64,000 nt of DNA from Mycteria americana (Eukaryota > Chordata > Aves > Ciconiiformes > Ciconiidae), in the NCBI RefSeq assembly GCF_035582795.1, contig NC_134379.1, forward strand, positions 3,156,001 to 3,220,000. The letters run 5' to 3'. Position 1 is the first letter of the stretch. Each line of letters begins with the position of its first letter. Both the position numbers and the translations under genes were made by a program. The notes beneath the pieces were generated by a model that searched no databases, was not told where the DNA came from, and worked only from the letters and a program-made list of their open reading frames with translations. This document shows positions 17,070 through 32,000 of this stretch, piece after piece.

Positions 17070-20000
17070 CTAAAGAAATCCAAAAGAAAACAAAATTAAA
17101 AAGGTAATCCACCCATACGTCACATCTTACTTCTCACGTCATTTTTCACCAACAACGTGGACCTTTTCGTTATGGCAAATCATCACGTTTGTTACATTAA
17201 TCAAGAACACAAGCAACAGGCAAGCTTCCTGGATGATGGTTTGAATTCCAGCTACCTTTTCCTTTAAGGGTACTGTAACTTGTCCTCAGGGACTCTACAA
17301 TCAGATCATTAACTGTACCATAGCTTTACACGCATAGAAATCTACCAGTCATATAAAGAAGGCAGTCATTTTGTGTCCCAATTTCACTCCAAACTCAATT
17401 TAAACAGTGAAGTTGTTTTTCAGTTTTCTACTTTAAAATCATCAGCTTTTCTGTAATGCACTGCACATAACTGTATGAAGGAAGATTGCAGCTCAATTTT
17501 GAGACAGCATGGCCCAAAGATGCATTTGATTGGGAATTATAAGTTCACTGCAAATAATAATGGGCAAAAAAAAAAAAATATTGAATGAGAGCATAGTTAG
17601 ACTGACAGGCACATTAGTTCTCCATTTCTTTCAAAATTTAACTACATTCTGCACTTAAGTTCTAGCCACAACCCCAAAACGTAGTCTAAAGACTAACACC
17701 CAAGCTGTTAATTAGTCTGTTTCCAGATGCTTTCAAGAGCAACTTGTGATGGAGCACTGAAAATAACACAATTCCAGAATTCAGTCCCCAGCAGAACATT
17801 CAAGAAGCAGCATTAACTTGCGACTGAAAACACATACGCAATAAACAACTTGCATTCCATTAAGTTCTCTACTAAAAACTTTAATATGCTTTTTAATAAT
17901 GTTTCCTGTAGTGTTAAAACTGGTATAAAATAACACGTTGTAAGAATCACCTACCAATTGCTATGGATCTCAAATAAAGCTTTTCAGCATTTTCGTATTG
18001 ATTCATATCATAGTTATAAAGAGAAGCTAGATGACCCACTGACAGGGCAACTTCATAATCTTCTTGACCCAGAAGCTGCTCCTTAATCTGAATTGCCTTG
18101 ATGTGCATTTCTTCTGCTTCCTATGAGGATCAAATTCACAGAGGTCAGTCAGACACCACTCACCATGCCATAAAAAGAGAGGAAAAAAAAGAGGAAGGTT
18201 TAAAGAAACACAACTGTGTAGTGACTAAATAGTTTGTAGTATTTTATAAAAGGCAAAAGTAAGAAAGCCAAAACCAAATCAAGTTCTCCAAATTTAGTTA
18301 AGCAGATCAGCAAATAGTATCACTTTTTGTCATCAAAATCGCTGTCACCCCGTCTCTGAAGGCATCATGCATCTTAATGGGTTATTTTTGCACAAAGCTT
18401 TGGAGAGATGAATTATAAAGTTTTCCAACCATAAAACTACCAACTGAAGCTATAAATTGTGGGCATTGAAAATCATCGTTTGTTGTGATAGATTTATAGA
18501 TGCCTTGCAGATTTTAAGTCAAGACCTTTGCACCAACATAATCGTACCTTAAACTTTCTCATGGACTGATACAGTCTTCCAAGGTTGCCATAGTGTTTTG
18601 CTGTTTGTACATTAAACTCCCCGAAGGCTTTTTTAGCTAACTGGAGTGAGGACAGATGTAAGTCGTGAGCTTCTTGAAGTAACCTCTGCTCAGTTTCCTT
18701 GTTGTGACAGTCTATCGCAATCTCCTCCAGGATAAGTGCTGAGTATAGGAGAGAAAACCACAACATTACTGTGTTCCAAACAGAGAGACGTTAACAGTAG
18801 GTAGCAGAAAGCCATCTACCCAAGATATCTCAGGAGATGTCTAATCAGGCTTTGTGTTTATTACAAACTGTTTTCAAACCGGTATGATCAGATATCAAGC
18901 TCCCAACATATATTTTTTATAGTCTGTATTTTTACACACACACCCCCACCTGGGGGGGGGGGGGGGGGGGGGGAAAAGGCTTCCGGCTAAGTTTTAAATA
19001 AGTTTTTTTGTATTTTACAAGTGTGGTGACAGAGAACACCGAGGACTACAAAGAATATTCTAGAGTGACCTCCAGAAAAAAGCCTCAAGTTACATTGCCT
19101 CTGTTAGGGAACAGGATAAACATATCTGAATGACTGATTTCCAACTGTCCCAGTAATGCAATTAAGGGTACTACCTTTAACTCTCTTTGAAGATGCCAAG
19201 AGAAGATGATCTTCTGGGAGAATGTGAGTAATAATGCCAATAGCACGTTCAGCATGGAATCTGAAAGAGTTCAAATAAAAAATTCAAGATACAAGTTAGC
19301 AGCTGACTGATAAAGTATTAGAAACATTAATGCAATAAACAGACACATTTAAATTCTAATTGGAAAGTCTGTATCATTCAAGAACATTTTTCTCCATTTA
19401 CAGTACTGAATTTGCTGCCAGTACCTCAAACCACTGTACTTACAGTGCATTGTCAAATTTTCCAGAGCTGTACTGGTGAACATAGGAAGAGTAAGCCAAG
19501 TCTTCATGAGCGGTAGCTACATGTATGTTTTTACCTCCAAATACTGACTGCCGGATATCAAGAGCTGTCTGAAAGAGTTACAAGAATACAGTTTCATCGG
19601 TTAATACGGAAAAAAACCCTAATGAATCTCTCTCACTGTTAAAAAGGGAAAAAAGTAAATCTACTGGCTCTGAAATTCTGTAGGCCTATACCTACATACT
19701 TGAGGCAGTAAATACATAAAAGCTACTTAAGAGTCAGGGTGGGCAGAGCAAAAATCCATAGGTGGGGGTGGGTTTTGGTTTGGGTTGTTGTTGGTGCCTT
19801 TTTTTTTTTTTAAAGAACGAGCATTGCAGTAATTACATCAACTATTATCTATCTCTATGAATTAACTGTATGTGAGTTTCAGTAGAAACATTTGAGGGAT
19901 TACGAATATCAAGAGAAACTGAAGACAGACATTTAGCCCTGCTGCATACCTGATAGATTGCAACGGATTGGCATATATTGTCTACATTGAGCAGGTAAAA

Positions 20001-23000
20001 TCCATAGTCTAGTAGCGTATCGGAATATTTGGGGTGCTTGGCTCCAAAATGCTCCCTGTAGAAACATACTTATATTACAAATTGAGGCAAGTTAAGCATA
20101 ATTTTAAAAGGGGTTTTTTTGGACTGCCACTTACCGGGCAAGGTATACTGCATGTTTTATCAGCTGTTCAGCCTTCTTAAATTCACGTTTTACAACACAA
20201 GCCTAAACAGGTTGAAATGAAGCATGTGAAAAGATGTATACTCAGAACTCATCTCCTCCAGATACTGGCCCAATTGCTAACTACTATTTTTAATTTTAAA
20301 ATATCATCACGGTTGCCAAAGGACTTGTCAGTTATTTAAGAAAAGGTTCACAGATAACATTAATAAACTTCTATTTTATTCTGCCATAAATGCCTAAAGG
20401 GCTAGTACCATACCTAGTCTAGATCAAACAGGGGAACAGATCACCTTTTTATGGAAAGCTCTCAGGTTAACTTTGTCATGATGTTCATTTGAACAGCTGT
20501 AACTCAGTTTCAAGAAGAAGGAACAAACCAAACCCCCCAGGTCTGAGACTGAGGTGGACCAATTAAACACAAATAACAAGCTGTAAGGCTCATGAAACGG
20601 ACACGGTTACCCAAGTATTCTGGGAGGTACTACCCATCCTCACCCATTCCTGGTAGTAATTTAGTTACAAAAGAAATGTGGAAGATTATAAATTCACCTT
20701 TGAAGCTTGCCGTAAAACATCCACTACTACTTTTACAGGCAGGCCAACTGTGATCTCCTTCATAGCTTCTATACACCATTTATAAGCCTGTTGAACAAAG
20801 AGTTACCAACATAATGAAGCTGGAACTTCACTACATTGCAACATTAAGAAAAATATTACTTGGCTCTGAAAAATAAACTGGTCATTTACATTACAAAATT
20901 TAAAAAATTCTGTTTAATTGCTTATGCATAATGAAACTCATTCAGCTAAGTCTTAAAAGACAGACTTAAAAAGCCCTCTTAAGGTTAATACTGAATCTGT
21001 AAGTAAGTATTTTATACTAGCCTAAAGTTATGTATTATTACAATGACTGTATTACCTTTTACAGACCAAAAAGGGTATTTTATGAGCTTTAAATAATCCT
21101 CACAATTCCTACTGTGTAGGACAGCTTCCTGCTCAGTGTACTTAGGAGCTAAAGGAAAACCACAGTTTACACAGCAGTTCACTTAAGTCACAGGTTTTTA
21201 TAAAATGGGTGCAAAGAATTGTGACCTATGTTCTGCTATTCATTTTTACCTATAAAAATAAGCTTTTGATAATATTTCATTTACAGATTGGTAGTATGTG
21301 TTGGTTATCTATCACACATCATTTCTTAATGTTGGTCGAAGTACCATTAAGAGCTTGTAGACTAACTCAGAACAGTACATAGAAAGAAGAGTCGATAAAT
21401 CAAGTATGCCTCTGGTACTGCCACACAGGTACCAAAAGACCAGGAACTCTAGCTAGAAAGATAATGTGAATAATGAGCCTGTCATGGAACGTCCTAGCAG
21501 ATTTCATAACCAGTTTTCTGAAGAAAAACAAAACCAAAATCCCACTCACCTCATCATAGTGGCTCTTGGCAAAGAGCAGTGCACACAGCTCCCCATAGAG
21601 CGCTGCTTTGTTTGCTTGCTGACCGTGCTTTGCAAGTTTGTCCATGTAAGACTGAGCGAGTTTGAATGTTTCTTCTCCCAAGTGATATTTACAGTTACCA
21701 TTTCGAACATGCAGCAACCTTAGGAAGATGTAAAGAGATCTTCTAAACGGTGTCTGAATAAATCATTTCAATATGCAAAAGTGCCATGGATCTACAATTC
21801 GGTATTATACTTACAATAGAACTGGGCTGTCATCCCAACAAAATTGCACTGTCTGAATTCAGTAATACAGAAGAACTATTTACAGAATATTGTTTCAGTA
21901 CACCATGCTTTGTCTCTTGCATGGCAAGAATTTTTACTGTTGGAGATGTCAAATGATTTTACATATTGACGCAGTTTTACATATCCAATGCTTGAACCAC
22001 TTTGGTGTGGTGGCTTTGTTTTATTTTTCATAAAATCCATTCTTCTCAACGCTGATAAATTTCCATTTCCAAAACCCTGTAATATACAGTATTAAATCCC
22101 TTCTACCTCCTTCCCAAAGTATGGTAAACTGAAACAGACACTGAATAATTACAGACATAACTAGTCTTCATGCATCTCTGCACTTTTTCCTCAGACCTTA
22201 AATAGCACATGCTTCACAAGTGGGTGTTTTTTGTTTGGAGGATTTGGAGGGGTGTCTTCACAAGAGATTCAATCATGTCCACTTGACATGATATCCAGCA
22301 CTGACTTAGCACCACCAGAAAAGACTACTTTGTTGACCCAGTTCACAACAACTCTGAAAAACCCTCTCCCCACGCCTTGCCCCATCTCCTAACCCGCTGC
22401 CTTTCCGTCCAAAGGATTAACAGAAGCTTCGTGAAATGACAGCCAAATGCAGACAATAAAACACAGCACTATTGAAACACACTCTTGTTTCTCTAGAGAA
22501 GTAACAATTTCAGCTTGTGGCATCTATTTAAAACAAAAGTAAAGAAGTTTTTTTTGTAAGTGTAAGCTGATGCTTATTTACTTTGAAGAGATACATCAGA
22601 AATGCGTACCAAGCCAAATGTGTACCAATATTCCAAGCCAAAAGGGCAGAACTGTATTCCTACCCATTGCAGGCTAAGAGGAGACAGCTGTTCCTTCCCT
22701 ACTGCAAATGCCTGCTATTTAGCACACATGAAATTTTGGTAAATTAACCTCCATTTTCCCTCCTGTAAATCAGACAATGAGTAAGAGAGATTGAAAAACA
22801 TCAGGCAAAGCCTTTGCAAATCAGGAGGACAACGTAACACAGGAAGAGAAATACACAAAGTGAAGCGAAGCAGAACATAACGCTGTATTGCGGAGAGGCT
22901 GAAACTCTGAAAGTGTGAGCTAATGTATAGGTATAGCACTTTATATGCCTTTTATGATACATTATGATAGATCCTCCAGTAAACTGTTACAAGGGGGAGG

Positions 23001-26000
23001 AGGGAACAGTGAGGTTTTTGATCAAAAGTTTCCCTTCTCCACACCTGAGTAGAGATCTATAAGTTATTGTAGCCATGCCTCCTGCAATAGCAAAGTAATA
23101 CTTCTATAGTTTGTCCTATAAATTCAGCCTGCCTCTAACATAGCCTCCTCCTATACTTTCCTATTGAAATGTATCATGAAACTCAAACACTAACAAGAAA
23201 GGAAATAAAGTTCACATTTTCACAAGAAGGGAGTGGCAGGCAAGCACACAGCAGATGTGTATTAGCCACACAAAGAGAAGATCAAAAGAAAAAAAAACTT
23301 CAAAAAAAAACCCTGAAACAAGCTACGTAAACAAACACCAGCTTTCCAATGAGAAACACAACAACACGGCTCAAAAACAGAAAGAAAACAGCAACGACCA
23401 CATTCTTCCTTAAATAAGGTCTGAGAAATAAACATGATGTAGAAGTGCATTGTGTTCTTGGTCACAGGCAGCAGAAAACTATCAAACATTCAAGCAATGA
23501 GAGACAGGAATTTTAAAGAAACTAGAGAGAAGAACTACGCAATTACAGTTCCCCTAAAGAGGGAAACTATTTTGCCTACACCATTCAACTGGGAGCTGCT
23601 ATGCAACATCAAAAATATGGGGCTGAAATCCCATGTAATGGTATAAGCCAGTAGGGATAGTACTGCAATTTGGATAAGCGCCTGGAAAAGATAATATCCA
23701 GTGTCTGGATGCTTCAGTGATAGTGTCTAAAAACAAAGAAATGCACCAAAAAACCAAGCTAAACCTAACCCAATCCTCTAGGATAAAGCAGAGTTTATGT
23801 GAGCCGGTTTTGAGTACCAAAAAAATCCTTTATTAATCCAAAGAAATTTTAGAAGATAAAGCCAAGAGGAAGAACAAACGCCTTAGGACATTTATGCTAA
23901 TAGCTATGAATCTTCTTTGATGTCTGCAATAATAGCTCTTGGGGAATAACTTGCCCCCCACCCAAATAAAATAATTCTCTAAGAGCATACAAACATAGCA
24001 AACACAATGTTACAGAGCAGCTTAGGAAGTCTGAAAACATCAGAAAAAAACTAGAATCAGCAAAATGTGAAACAATGAAGTGGGAGAACCACGTATTTGT
24101 AATATATATTTACACCTTATTGTTTAACATATAATGAGAGAAAGCAAACCAAAAGGAGCACAACACATGCAGAAAAGTAGTATACAAGCCTGCAGAAATC
24201 TCAAATCTTCAAATTTTCTCAAGTTTAACTTGAGATTTACTTTACATATAATATACTTCATATAATATATAATATATATAATATACTTCATATAATTTAC
24301 TACTGCTAGTACAAAGAAACACCAAATTATGTCTAAACACCACAAAACTTTACATTTTTTTAAACTGTATTCTGTGAATAATGCAATGTATTAAACTCCC
24401 AGAGATTAGACTTCCTAGCTTTTAGAATAAGAGCAGCCACTTTTTTAGTGTGTCGTATTTTCAAAAGCTGGGCTTAAATTTTGTTCTCTCCACCTAACTC
24501 CACTGCAAGCACAGCAGTAAGAACAAGATATTCTACAGCAGGGATTAGATGGTAACAATAAAAAGTTTATCTTGCTGCCTCATGACTTCGAAGCCGAGTA
24601 TAATTACTGCTCTCTCCCACAAAAAGCTTTTCAGATTTTACATACTTAGCACTTCTGAAAGTGTTCTAAGTTCTTCCTATGTGATATATTTCCAACTGAA
24701 CAATGCTGTTATTTGATTGTTTGGGAGATGCCTGAACATAAAGCACTGTCTCCTCATTCACACTGTCGCCCAGAGGGACTTCATGCTACATGCAGGCCAT
24801 CAGCTTTCATTACAAAGAACAATGGCTGTCTTTACCCAAACAGAATTAACATCCCCCTTTCAGAAGGGTCCATCCTAACAGGATGTTTTTTTCTAACACA
24901 AAATGAAAATCTTCTTTCCACAACTGTGTGGGCTGTATGCTGTTGTCCAACAGAGAAAGAGTTACCTTTTTTCCTCTCTTTACCTTTTTTTTTTTTCCTA
25001 TTTGGAAACAGGGAGGGAGTTTATTTTTAAGGCAACTTCTCCAGTTTGCCAAAGAGCCCGATACAAGTAGGAAACTTTTTTTAGATTAATTAGAAGGCAA
25101 AGGACCAAGTACTAACAGTGGTGCTATAGCTATAATTCCCCAGTTCTAGGAAGGTGAATGTGCGTGCCCAGTCTTCTACTGGCATCATCTTATTTCTGGA
25201 ATGAAAGCCAGTGGTAGCTGGCAGGGCAGGACAAGGCAGAGCAGCAACCGTTGCCATGGCCCTCTGGTTGGCACACAAAATAAGCTGTACTGGCAAAGCC
25301 CATTTTCTCTGCATATTTGTCCAACCGTAAACAAGATGCAGGGGTTTTTTGGAGCAGTTTTCCAAAACAAGTTTTGCCCTATATTCAGATAAAAACAGTA
25401 CATACTTTGTTGTTCATTACAGCAGCTAAAAAAATAATCCTATTTTAATTATGCTCACTAGCACCCAGGTAATTCAAGTGTATACCTGTAGCACACAAAA
25501 GAGGTCAGTCATGGTGTTACCAATGGAAACAACCTGGCTGCTTGCTGCAGACCGCATCAGTATAGTGCGCATCCAGATACACAGACGTAAGAGCAGAGCA
25601 ACTAAAAACTAAGAGTCATAATCTTTGAGGCCTCTGTGAATGGAACTTGAATCTCAACGGACCCCACTACAGGCCTTGAGAAACAAGGCAGGTACAAAAC
25701 CCTAATGTCTCCTAAAAGCAAAAATCCTTTTCCGAGTGTTTAAGCTGTGGCTGAAGGTGTCCACAAGAACTGGACATCTAGATATTTACCTAATCACACA
25801 GTTAAATAGCTTAGCATGGAGCAAGAGAACTCACTGGATCTGGAATCAGGAAAGGTATGTTCTCCTATTTCTGCTCAACTGTATTTATATCATTTGTGTT
25901 TGGATTTGGCAAATTCTTCTTGTAGTAAATATAACTTCAGCAAACACCAACACATAACATTCCTTCACATGCAAAACCCACTCTTACTGTCCAGTACCTG

Positions 26001-29000
26001 TTACCTATGGTATATTAGGCAGAAAGGCAAAACAGTGCTTTTTTTCCATTGAACTGTGCTGCCAGTTTACAAGTTGAAAACCCAGGGATTAGCGTAAAAC
26101 AAGCACCTTCTGATCTTCAGCTCCACCCAGGAAAGTATTCTGGTGCAGCAGAATCCTAAAGGGAACATCTGAAGCTCGATGGCTCCAAGGCAGTTATAGT
26201 TGGTAACATATTAATTGTGTATTTCACAGTAAGACATACAGGAATTAAAGGTGAGCTCACCTTACACAACATTCTACGGCACGAAACCAATGAAGGATTT
26301 CATCATGAAGGGTGCATAACTGAAGGCAGGAAAGAAATACCTTCTCAGCATCACTGTACCAGCCTGCATCTGATAGGAACCCCCCTGGGAAAAAAAAAGA
26401 AATAATCAAGAACAGAAATTTGAACAGCAAAACACCTTTTTAAGAGAAAAAGGGTTTGCTCAAGTCTTGTAAGACTACTACTTATTTTACAGAACTGCGT
26501 ACTACATACGGGAATCCTGTCTAGGTTAAACCCTCCAGTCCTGAATGGAAAAGGATGAAACATAAGAGTAGAAGAATTCTCCTTCAACTGAGGATGACTT
26601 TTGGTATTACATAGTTTTCCTACAGTTTTCTGTCAAGAAATACTTACCAATACTAAAATTATGCAAAGTCTTAATGTTAAGCATCACATCTGCAAACAAA
26701 TTTTAAATCTAAAACATTTGAAATAGCAAAGATAAGCCTATATGTTCTTAGATATTAAAATTCAATATTAAAGACACAAAGTAGTTTTCTAAAAATTACA
26801 TTCCAAAACCCACAGATGTTCTTTAAAAAGAAATCACAGACATTAATATGAAAAAAAAAATTAGCATTAGCTTAACTGAAGCTTGTATGAAAGAAAGTAT
26901 CATGCTTTAAACAGCCTATCATCACCAGTTACCTAAAACAAAACCAATCTGGATTGCTTTTTCTTTTACAGCAGAATCCGATTCTGCTATGTAGGAGCAC
27001 CGTCTACTGAAAGAATAGGCCAGTACAGAAGCAACTTTTACTCCATGGTCCATCAAAGCCTGAAAACAGTGATGAAGCAGATGTCTGAAACAAAAGAAAA
27101 CAGAGTTTGATTACACATGAAGTTTTTAAAACACTGCAGTCAGTTGGCTCTTGAGTGCCATGAATTCAAATGAGTAGTGATTCAGAGAAATGACTCCAAC
27201 CCTCTCTCAAACCAAAACCAGATGAATACAAGCATAATTGACAATCTCAAGGCTAATGGATTACAGTTGTTGGATTATCCAACAAATAAAGTGAGTGTAC
27301 ACAAAGTTCTTTACAAGGACACCCCTCCAGTGTAAGCAAAACACAAGCTACCCACACAATATTAAAACTGGAAAACAACATTTTCAGCTAAAACTTGGAG
27401 GGGGAAGCCTCAAATCCACCCTCACCCCACAACTCCCACGGAAATTGCAGATAAATGAGCAGTGACGAACCCATTAACATCACAAACATGCAAACAATGG
27501 GATGGAGGTATGCCTAAAGACTCAAAGCTTATTCTGGTTACAAAGAATCTGTTCTAAAAAAGTCAAGTTCTGAGCATAACACCACAAATTGGAATATTTA
27601 ATGACAGGAAAACTCTTTAAACGGGGTCGATCCTATCAGCTTGATAACTCTTCACTTAGGATTTGCTACAACACCAAGAAACAGATACTTTGACTGCCAC
27701 TGCTCAGGGACTGGCTGGGCATTGATCAGGTGGTGGTGAGCAACTGGGGGTTTTTGCATCACTTGTTTTTCTCGTTTGGGCTTTTTTTCCTCCTCTCTTT
27801 CTTGTCTTATTTTTCCTCTTTTTTTAATTATTAAGTTGTCTTTATGTCAACCCACAAGTTTCACGTTTACCCTTCCAGTTCTCTCCCCCCTCCCACCAGG
27901 TGGGCGGGTGAGCGAGCAGCTGTGTGGTGCTTAGCTGTCCACCAGGGTTAAACCACGACAACTGACTGCATCGCAATAACAAAGCAAGCACTTTGGGAAC
28001 CAAGTACCACAGCTGACTCGGTACTTTTACACAGAAGTTCTGATTGTTTTATTTTTTGAGACAAAGACACATCGTAAGTTAAAAGTTCACCTGTAAATCT
28101 AACAAGATATTCTTACGGTTATTAGATGGGCTAGTAAGACCAAGAAAATTAGAGACATCTTCCAAATTCAAAACCTAGACCAAGAGGTAAGAGCTGAAAT
28201 GAGAATTATAACTATACTAAGACACTTACCTTTTATCTAAAGCTCGTAGCACCTTTGCAAAAACTTCTAGTTCACAAAATTCACTACCCAGCTGGCATAA
28301 GCGGCCCTGCTGGTAAAGCTGAAAGAAAAATAAAAAATAAATTTCAAAATTTAAGACTGAGTTCTTCTGGGAAATTTAGCTTAATAGTAGAGATTACTTA
28401 TGATTAAATCTAGACTTCAAAGTATTGAAATACAGCAGACTAAGAAGTAATAGTTCCATTATCTCCACACAGGAGCACAACTTCAGCGTTTAGAAACTGA
28501 GCACACAAGCTATGAGAGCTCCATAGGTGGTTTCAAGGGGTTTTTTTATCTATGAATGTATTTTCAAGTGTCTACATCCACCCGCATCATCAAAACACTG
28601 CAACACATAAGCTAGAAAGCCAAGACAAAAACCAAGAAACCCCTAAAGTCAGCAAAAAATACCTTGATACCAAATGCTTTGAAAACATTTTTAAATGACA
28701 CAGAATCAGAATCTAGCATACAGCAGCGCAAATAGATTTTATATTATTTATAAATAAATATATATAAACAAACCCCAAACCCACAAGTTCTGCAAGGGGT
28801 GACTCACCAATACCCAGAGCTGAAGACAGGCACGAGCCCTGACCCATTAATACCTGAGCTTACACGAGTACTTCCTGCATAAGTAAATGGGGAACCTCAA
28901 GTGAATCTGTTCATGCATTTATTAAAAGCAATGGCTAGTTTTATGCCCAAACTGATTTGTGTCTGCAGAGAAGCAAATATATCAGTTGACTTGTTCATAA

Positions 29001-32000
29001 AAAACAAACCATGGAGACCGTTCTTTATGCAACACATAGTTAAGCTGCAGAACTATCTGCCGCATTATGCTATAAATACTAAGAATTTACATAGGTACAA
29101 AAGTGACTGTACAAATATATGGCAGAAAAATCCATTGCGGGCTATTAATTCCCGATATCTTGAAGCCCCTGAACCACAAATGACTGAAAGCAGGGTACGT
29201 AACCTAAGGAAGCACCACTATACACTTGCCATAGTCATATGTACCATCACCAGCCTCTGCTAGAGGTACAGTACTGGATCATACAGGACTGTTGCAGTAC
29301 AGCCATTTGTTATTTTAGGTGTTCTAGAAAAAAGAAACCACACACACCCCCTTTATTTAAAAAAAGTAATCTTTCTGTGAGGCAGTAACTCCATGGGGAA
29401 AAAGGGAGAAGCCAGTAGCTCATGTCTCACAGGCACTTCGCTCTAGAAGCTGCATCTTTCAACACAGGCTATTCAAGATCCATTTCTCTTCTTTTGTGGT
29501 ATCTGTGCTATGCGATGCAGGGATTGGAAAACTACGGTTTACCAGTAGACACAAACCAGATTAAACACTCATGTTTCACACCATCACGAGCACGCAGGTA
29601 AAGCACTACTATGTTGCACCCTTAACAGTTATTCACAAAATCCTAATTTCTAGCCCGTATGTTAAGACATGCAAACCTACACTGTCCAAGATGGGCATAT
29701 TCACACCTACAGCAAGGTCCTCCATGCCATCTAAGCAGGTTTTACAGCTACGAGGAACTTTGACATGAGGACTGCAGCTACTCTTATTACGTAAGCAAAA
29801 GTAAGGCCGAGAGAACACATTATTTAGACATGCTCAATTACAAGCACAGGTTTAATGAAAACTTTAATATTCCTCTCAGATTTAATAATCTCTTAAAATA
29901 CTTTTATTGATAAGTGTCTTGTGTCTGGTTCACCTTTTTCTCCAGGGACACCGGAAGGAGATGAACTAGTATTCAAAACAAAGCATGTGAGAACATCTCC
30001 TCCAGCCAGAAATTTAGTTTTAGTCATCTCTTCTTATAAAAGCACATGACACTGGTTCTACAGCACAGCCAGTTTGTTATTTTAACAACAGAACCTACCA
30101 AAAAACTTCAAAAATACTTTGACCTAATAATGTCAATTGCCAGAAATGAATGTTTTCCTTTTAGTCGTCTATTTCACTGAGGGGAAAAAAAGGAACTCTT
30201 TTAAAAAGCAGTGCAAGTCTGCATGCAAAGTTACTCCCCAGATAAAACAGTGCCATGTCCCTGTACTTCAAAGAGATCAGTTTCTTCTGAAGCTATATTC
30301 TCTCTGGCGGTGAAAGAACATCCAGTCTGGTGTATGTAAAAACTACAATCATGGTTAAGTGTTCTCATTTTCTTCAACACAGCTGTCTAATGGTAACCGT
30401 TCTATAAAACCTAAAACATATCTTCCATAATCAAAAGAGGATTAAATCTTGCGTAGTATTCCAGGCCCCAAACTGAAGGTGGATAACTTATCAATAATTA
30501 ATAAGATAATATCTAGACAAAACTAAGACATCTATCCAAGCTACTTTATCAGGACTTGAAAGAATCAAAAGTACTAGCACATATTCAACATTTAGGCTTT
30601 CAACCAAGTACATTAGCATTTCCCCTTACCATCTTGCAGTGCTAACTAAAAATCCCAGAGATTACTCTGATATTAGTTTACCAAATACTAACTGTAGTAA
30701 GACTTTTAAAAATGAATATATTTATGAAGTTACGGAAACACATGTTGTAATATGCCCACTGTTACATGCGATTCTTAAATTCCTAATGAATAAATGCCCC
30801 GGCTGGGCGGGACGGAGAGGGGAGGTCCCAAACTACACGCTCAATTTTGAGACATCAGTTATTTCAGGCACATGTAAAACTTGGCTTACGGCCCAGAGGT
30901 CCAAGCCTGCTATCTGCACACCTCTCATCCCAATTCAAAGGTAAACTCTTGCACCATTCTGGCACGCAGAAAAAACCCAACCTATTTTTCACTGGTATAA
31001 CCAGAAATACAGTATCCTTGGGACATTTACCACACTACTCACCCCTTCCCTCGACATACTGGCAAACATTTTTAAGGAACTAACTCAGCTTGAAGTCTCT
31101 TGAAACTGTTGTAGCTGTTACAGCAGTATTTTCAAACAAAATTTGACATGGAAATAGTGAGCGAGTATACGTCAAACTGTGAAGCAATTCCAGGAGATTC
31201 AGGAACGCTCATTTGTCCATTGAGAAGCAGTTGCAAGCACTAAAGAAATGGTTCTCTTGTTAAAGCTCCAGAGAGACAAAATTCCTGACCACAAGCCTTG
31301 CTACATAACAAGAAAAACAAAACAAAATAGTGATTCAAGAAAAACATGCCCTGACAAGAATGGCAGAGGTTTGGACTTCTGAAGAACTATTCTTTTCTTA
31401 AGAAACAAATGTCTTTTAGACACAAACGTAACCTATTTGGAGCTAAACAGAGATTTATTTTTATTCAACTACAGAAAACTGAATAAAAGCCTACAATATG
31501 ACTTCCAACTTCATCAGCTCACACCGACACATTAATTCTGGCACCGAAGACAGGAACCAAGGTATATGTTTAATATATAGGTGTGTTACTGCACACATGC
31601 ACAATCAAACTGTTTTGCATAGCTGTGAGACAATCATCATGATCCTCCTGCAGGATCTAAGGCTTAATATTTAACTCATAACACATCCACCTAAACATTC
31701 AAAAGCTGCATATAGTGGTGTCCCCAGTTAAACATATTAATAACATTAACTTGTAACTTATCTATTATTATATCACCATGCACATGTAATTCTATTCAAG
31801 TTCTTGTCAGATTTCTCTTTCTGGAGAGATTAAGCTGAGCTCTAACTGCTTCCTAGCAAACCCCTGAAGATAAAGACAAAGATATGTTAAACTGCTACCA
31901 AAAGCAAAGCTGTAACACAAAAGAAAAAGCTATACGGTATTTGTATCACCACCACTCTGGGCTGTTTCATTATGTGCAAGCACAAGAGAAAAGATTTTTC

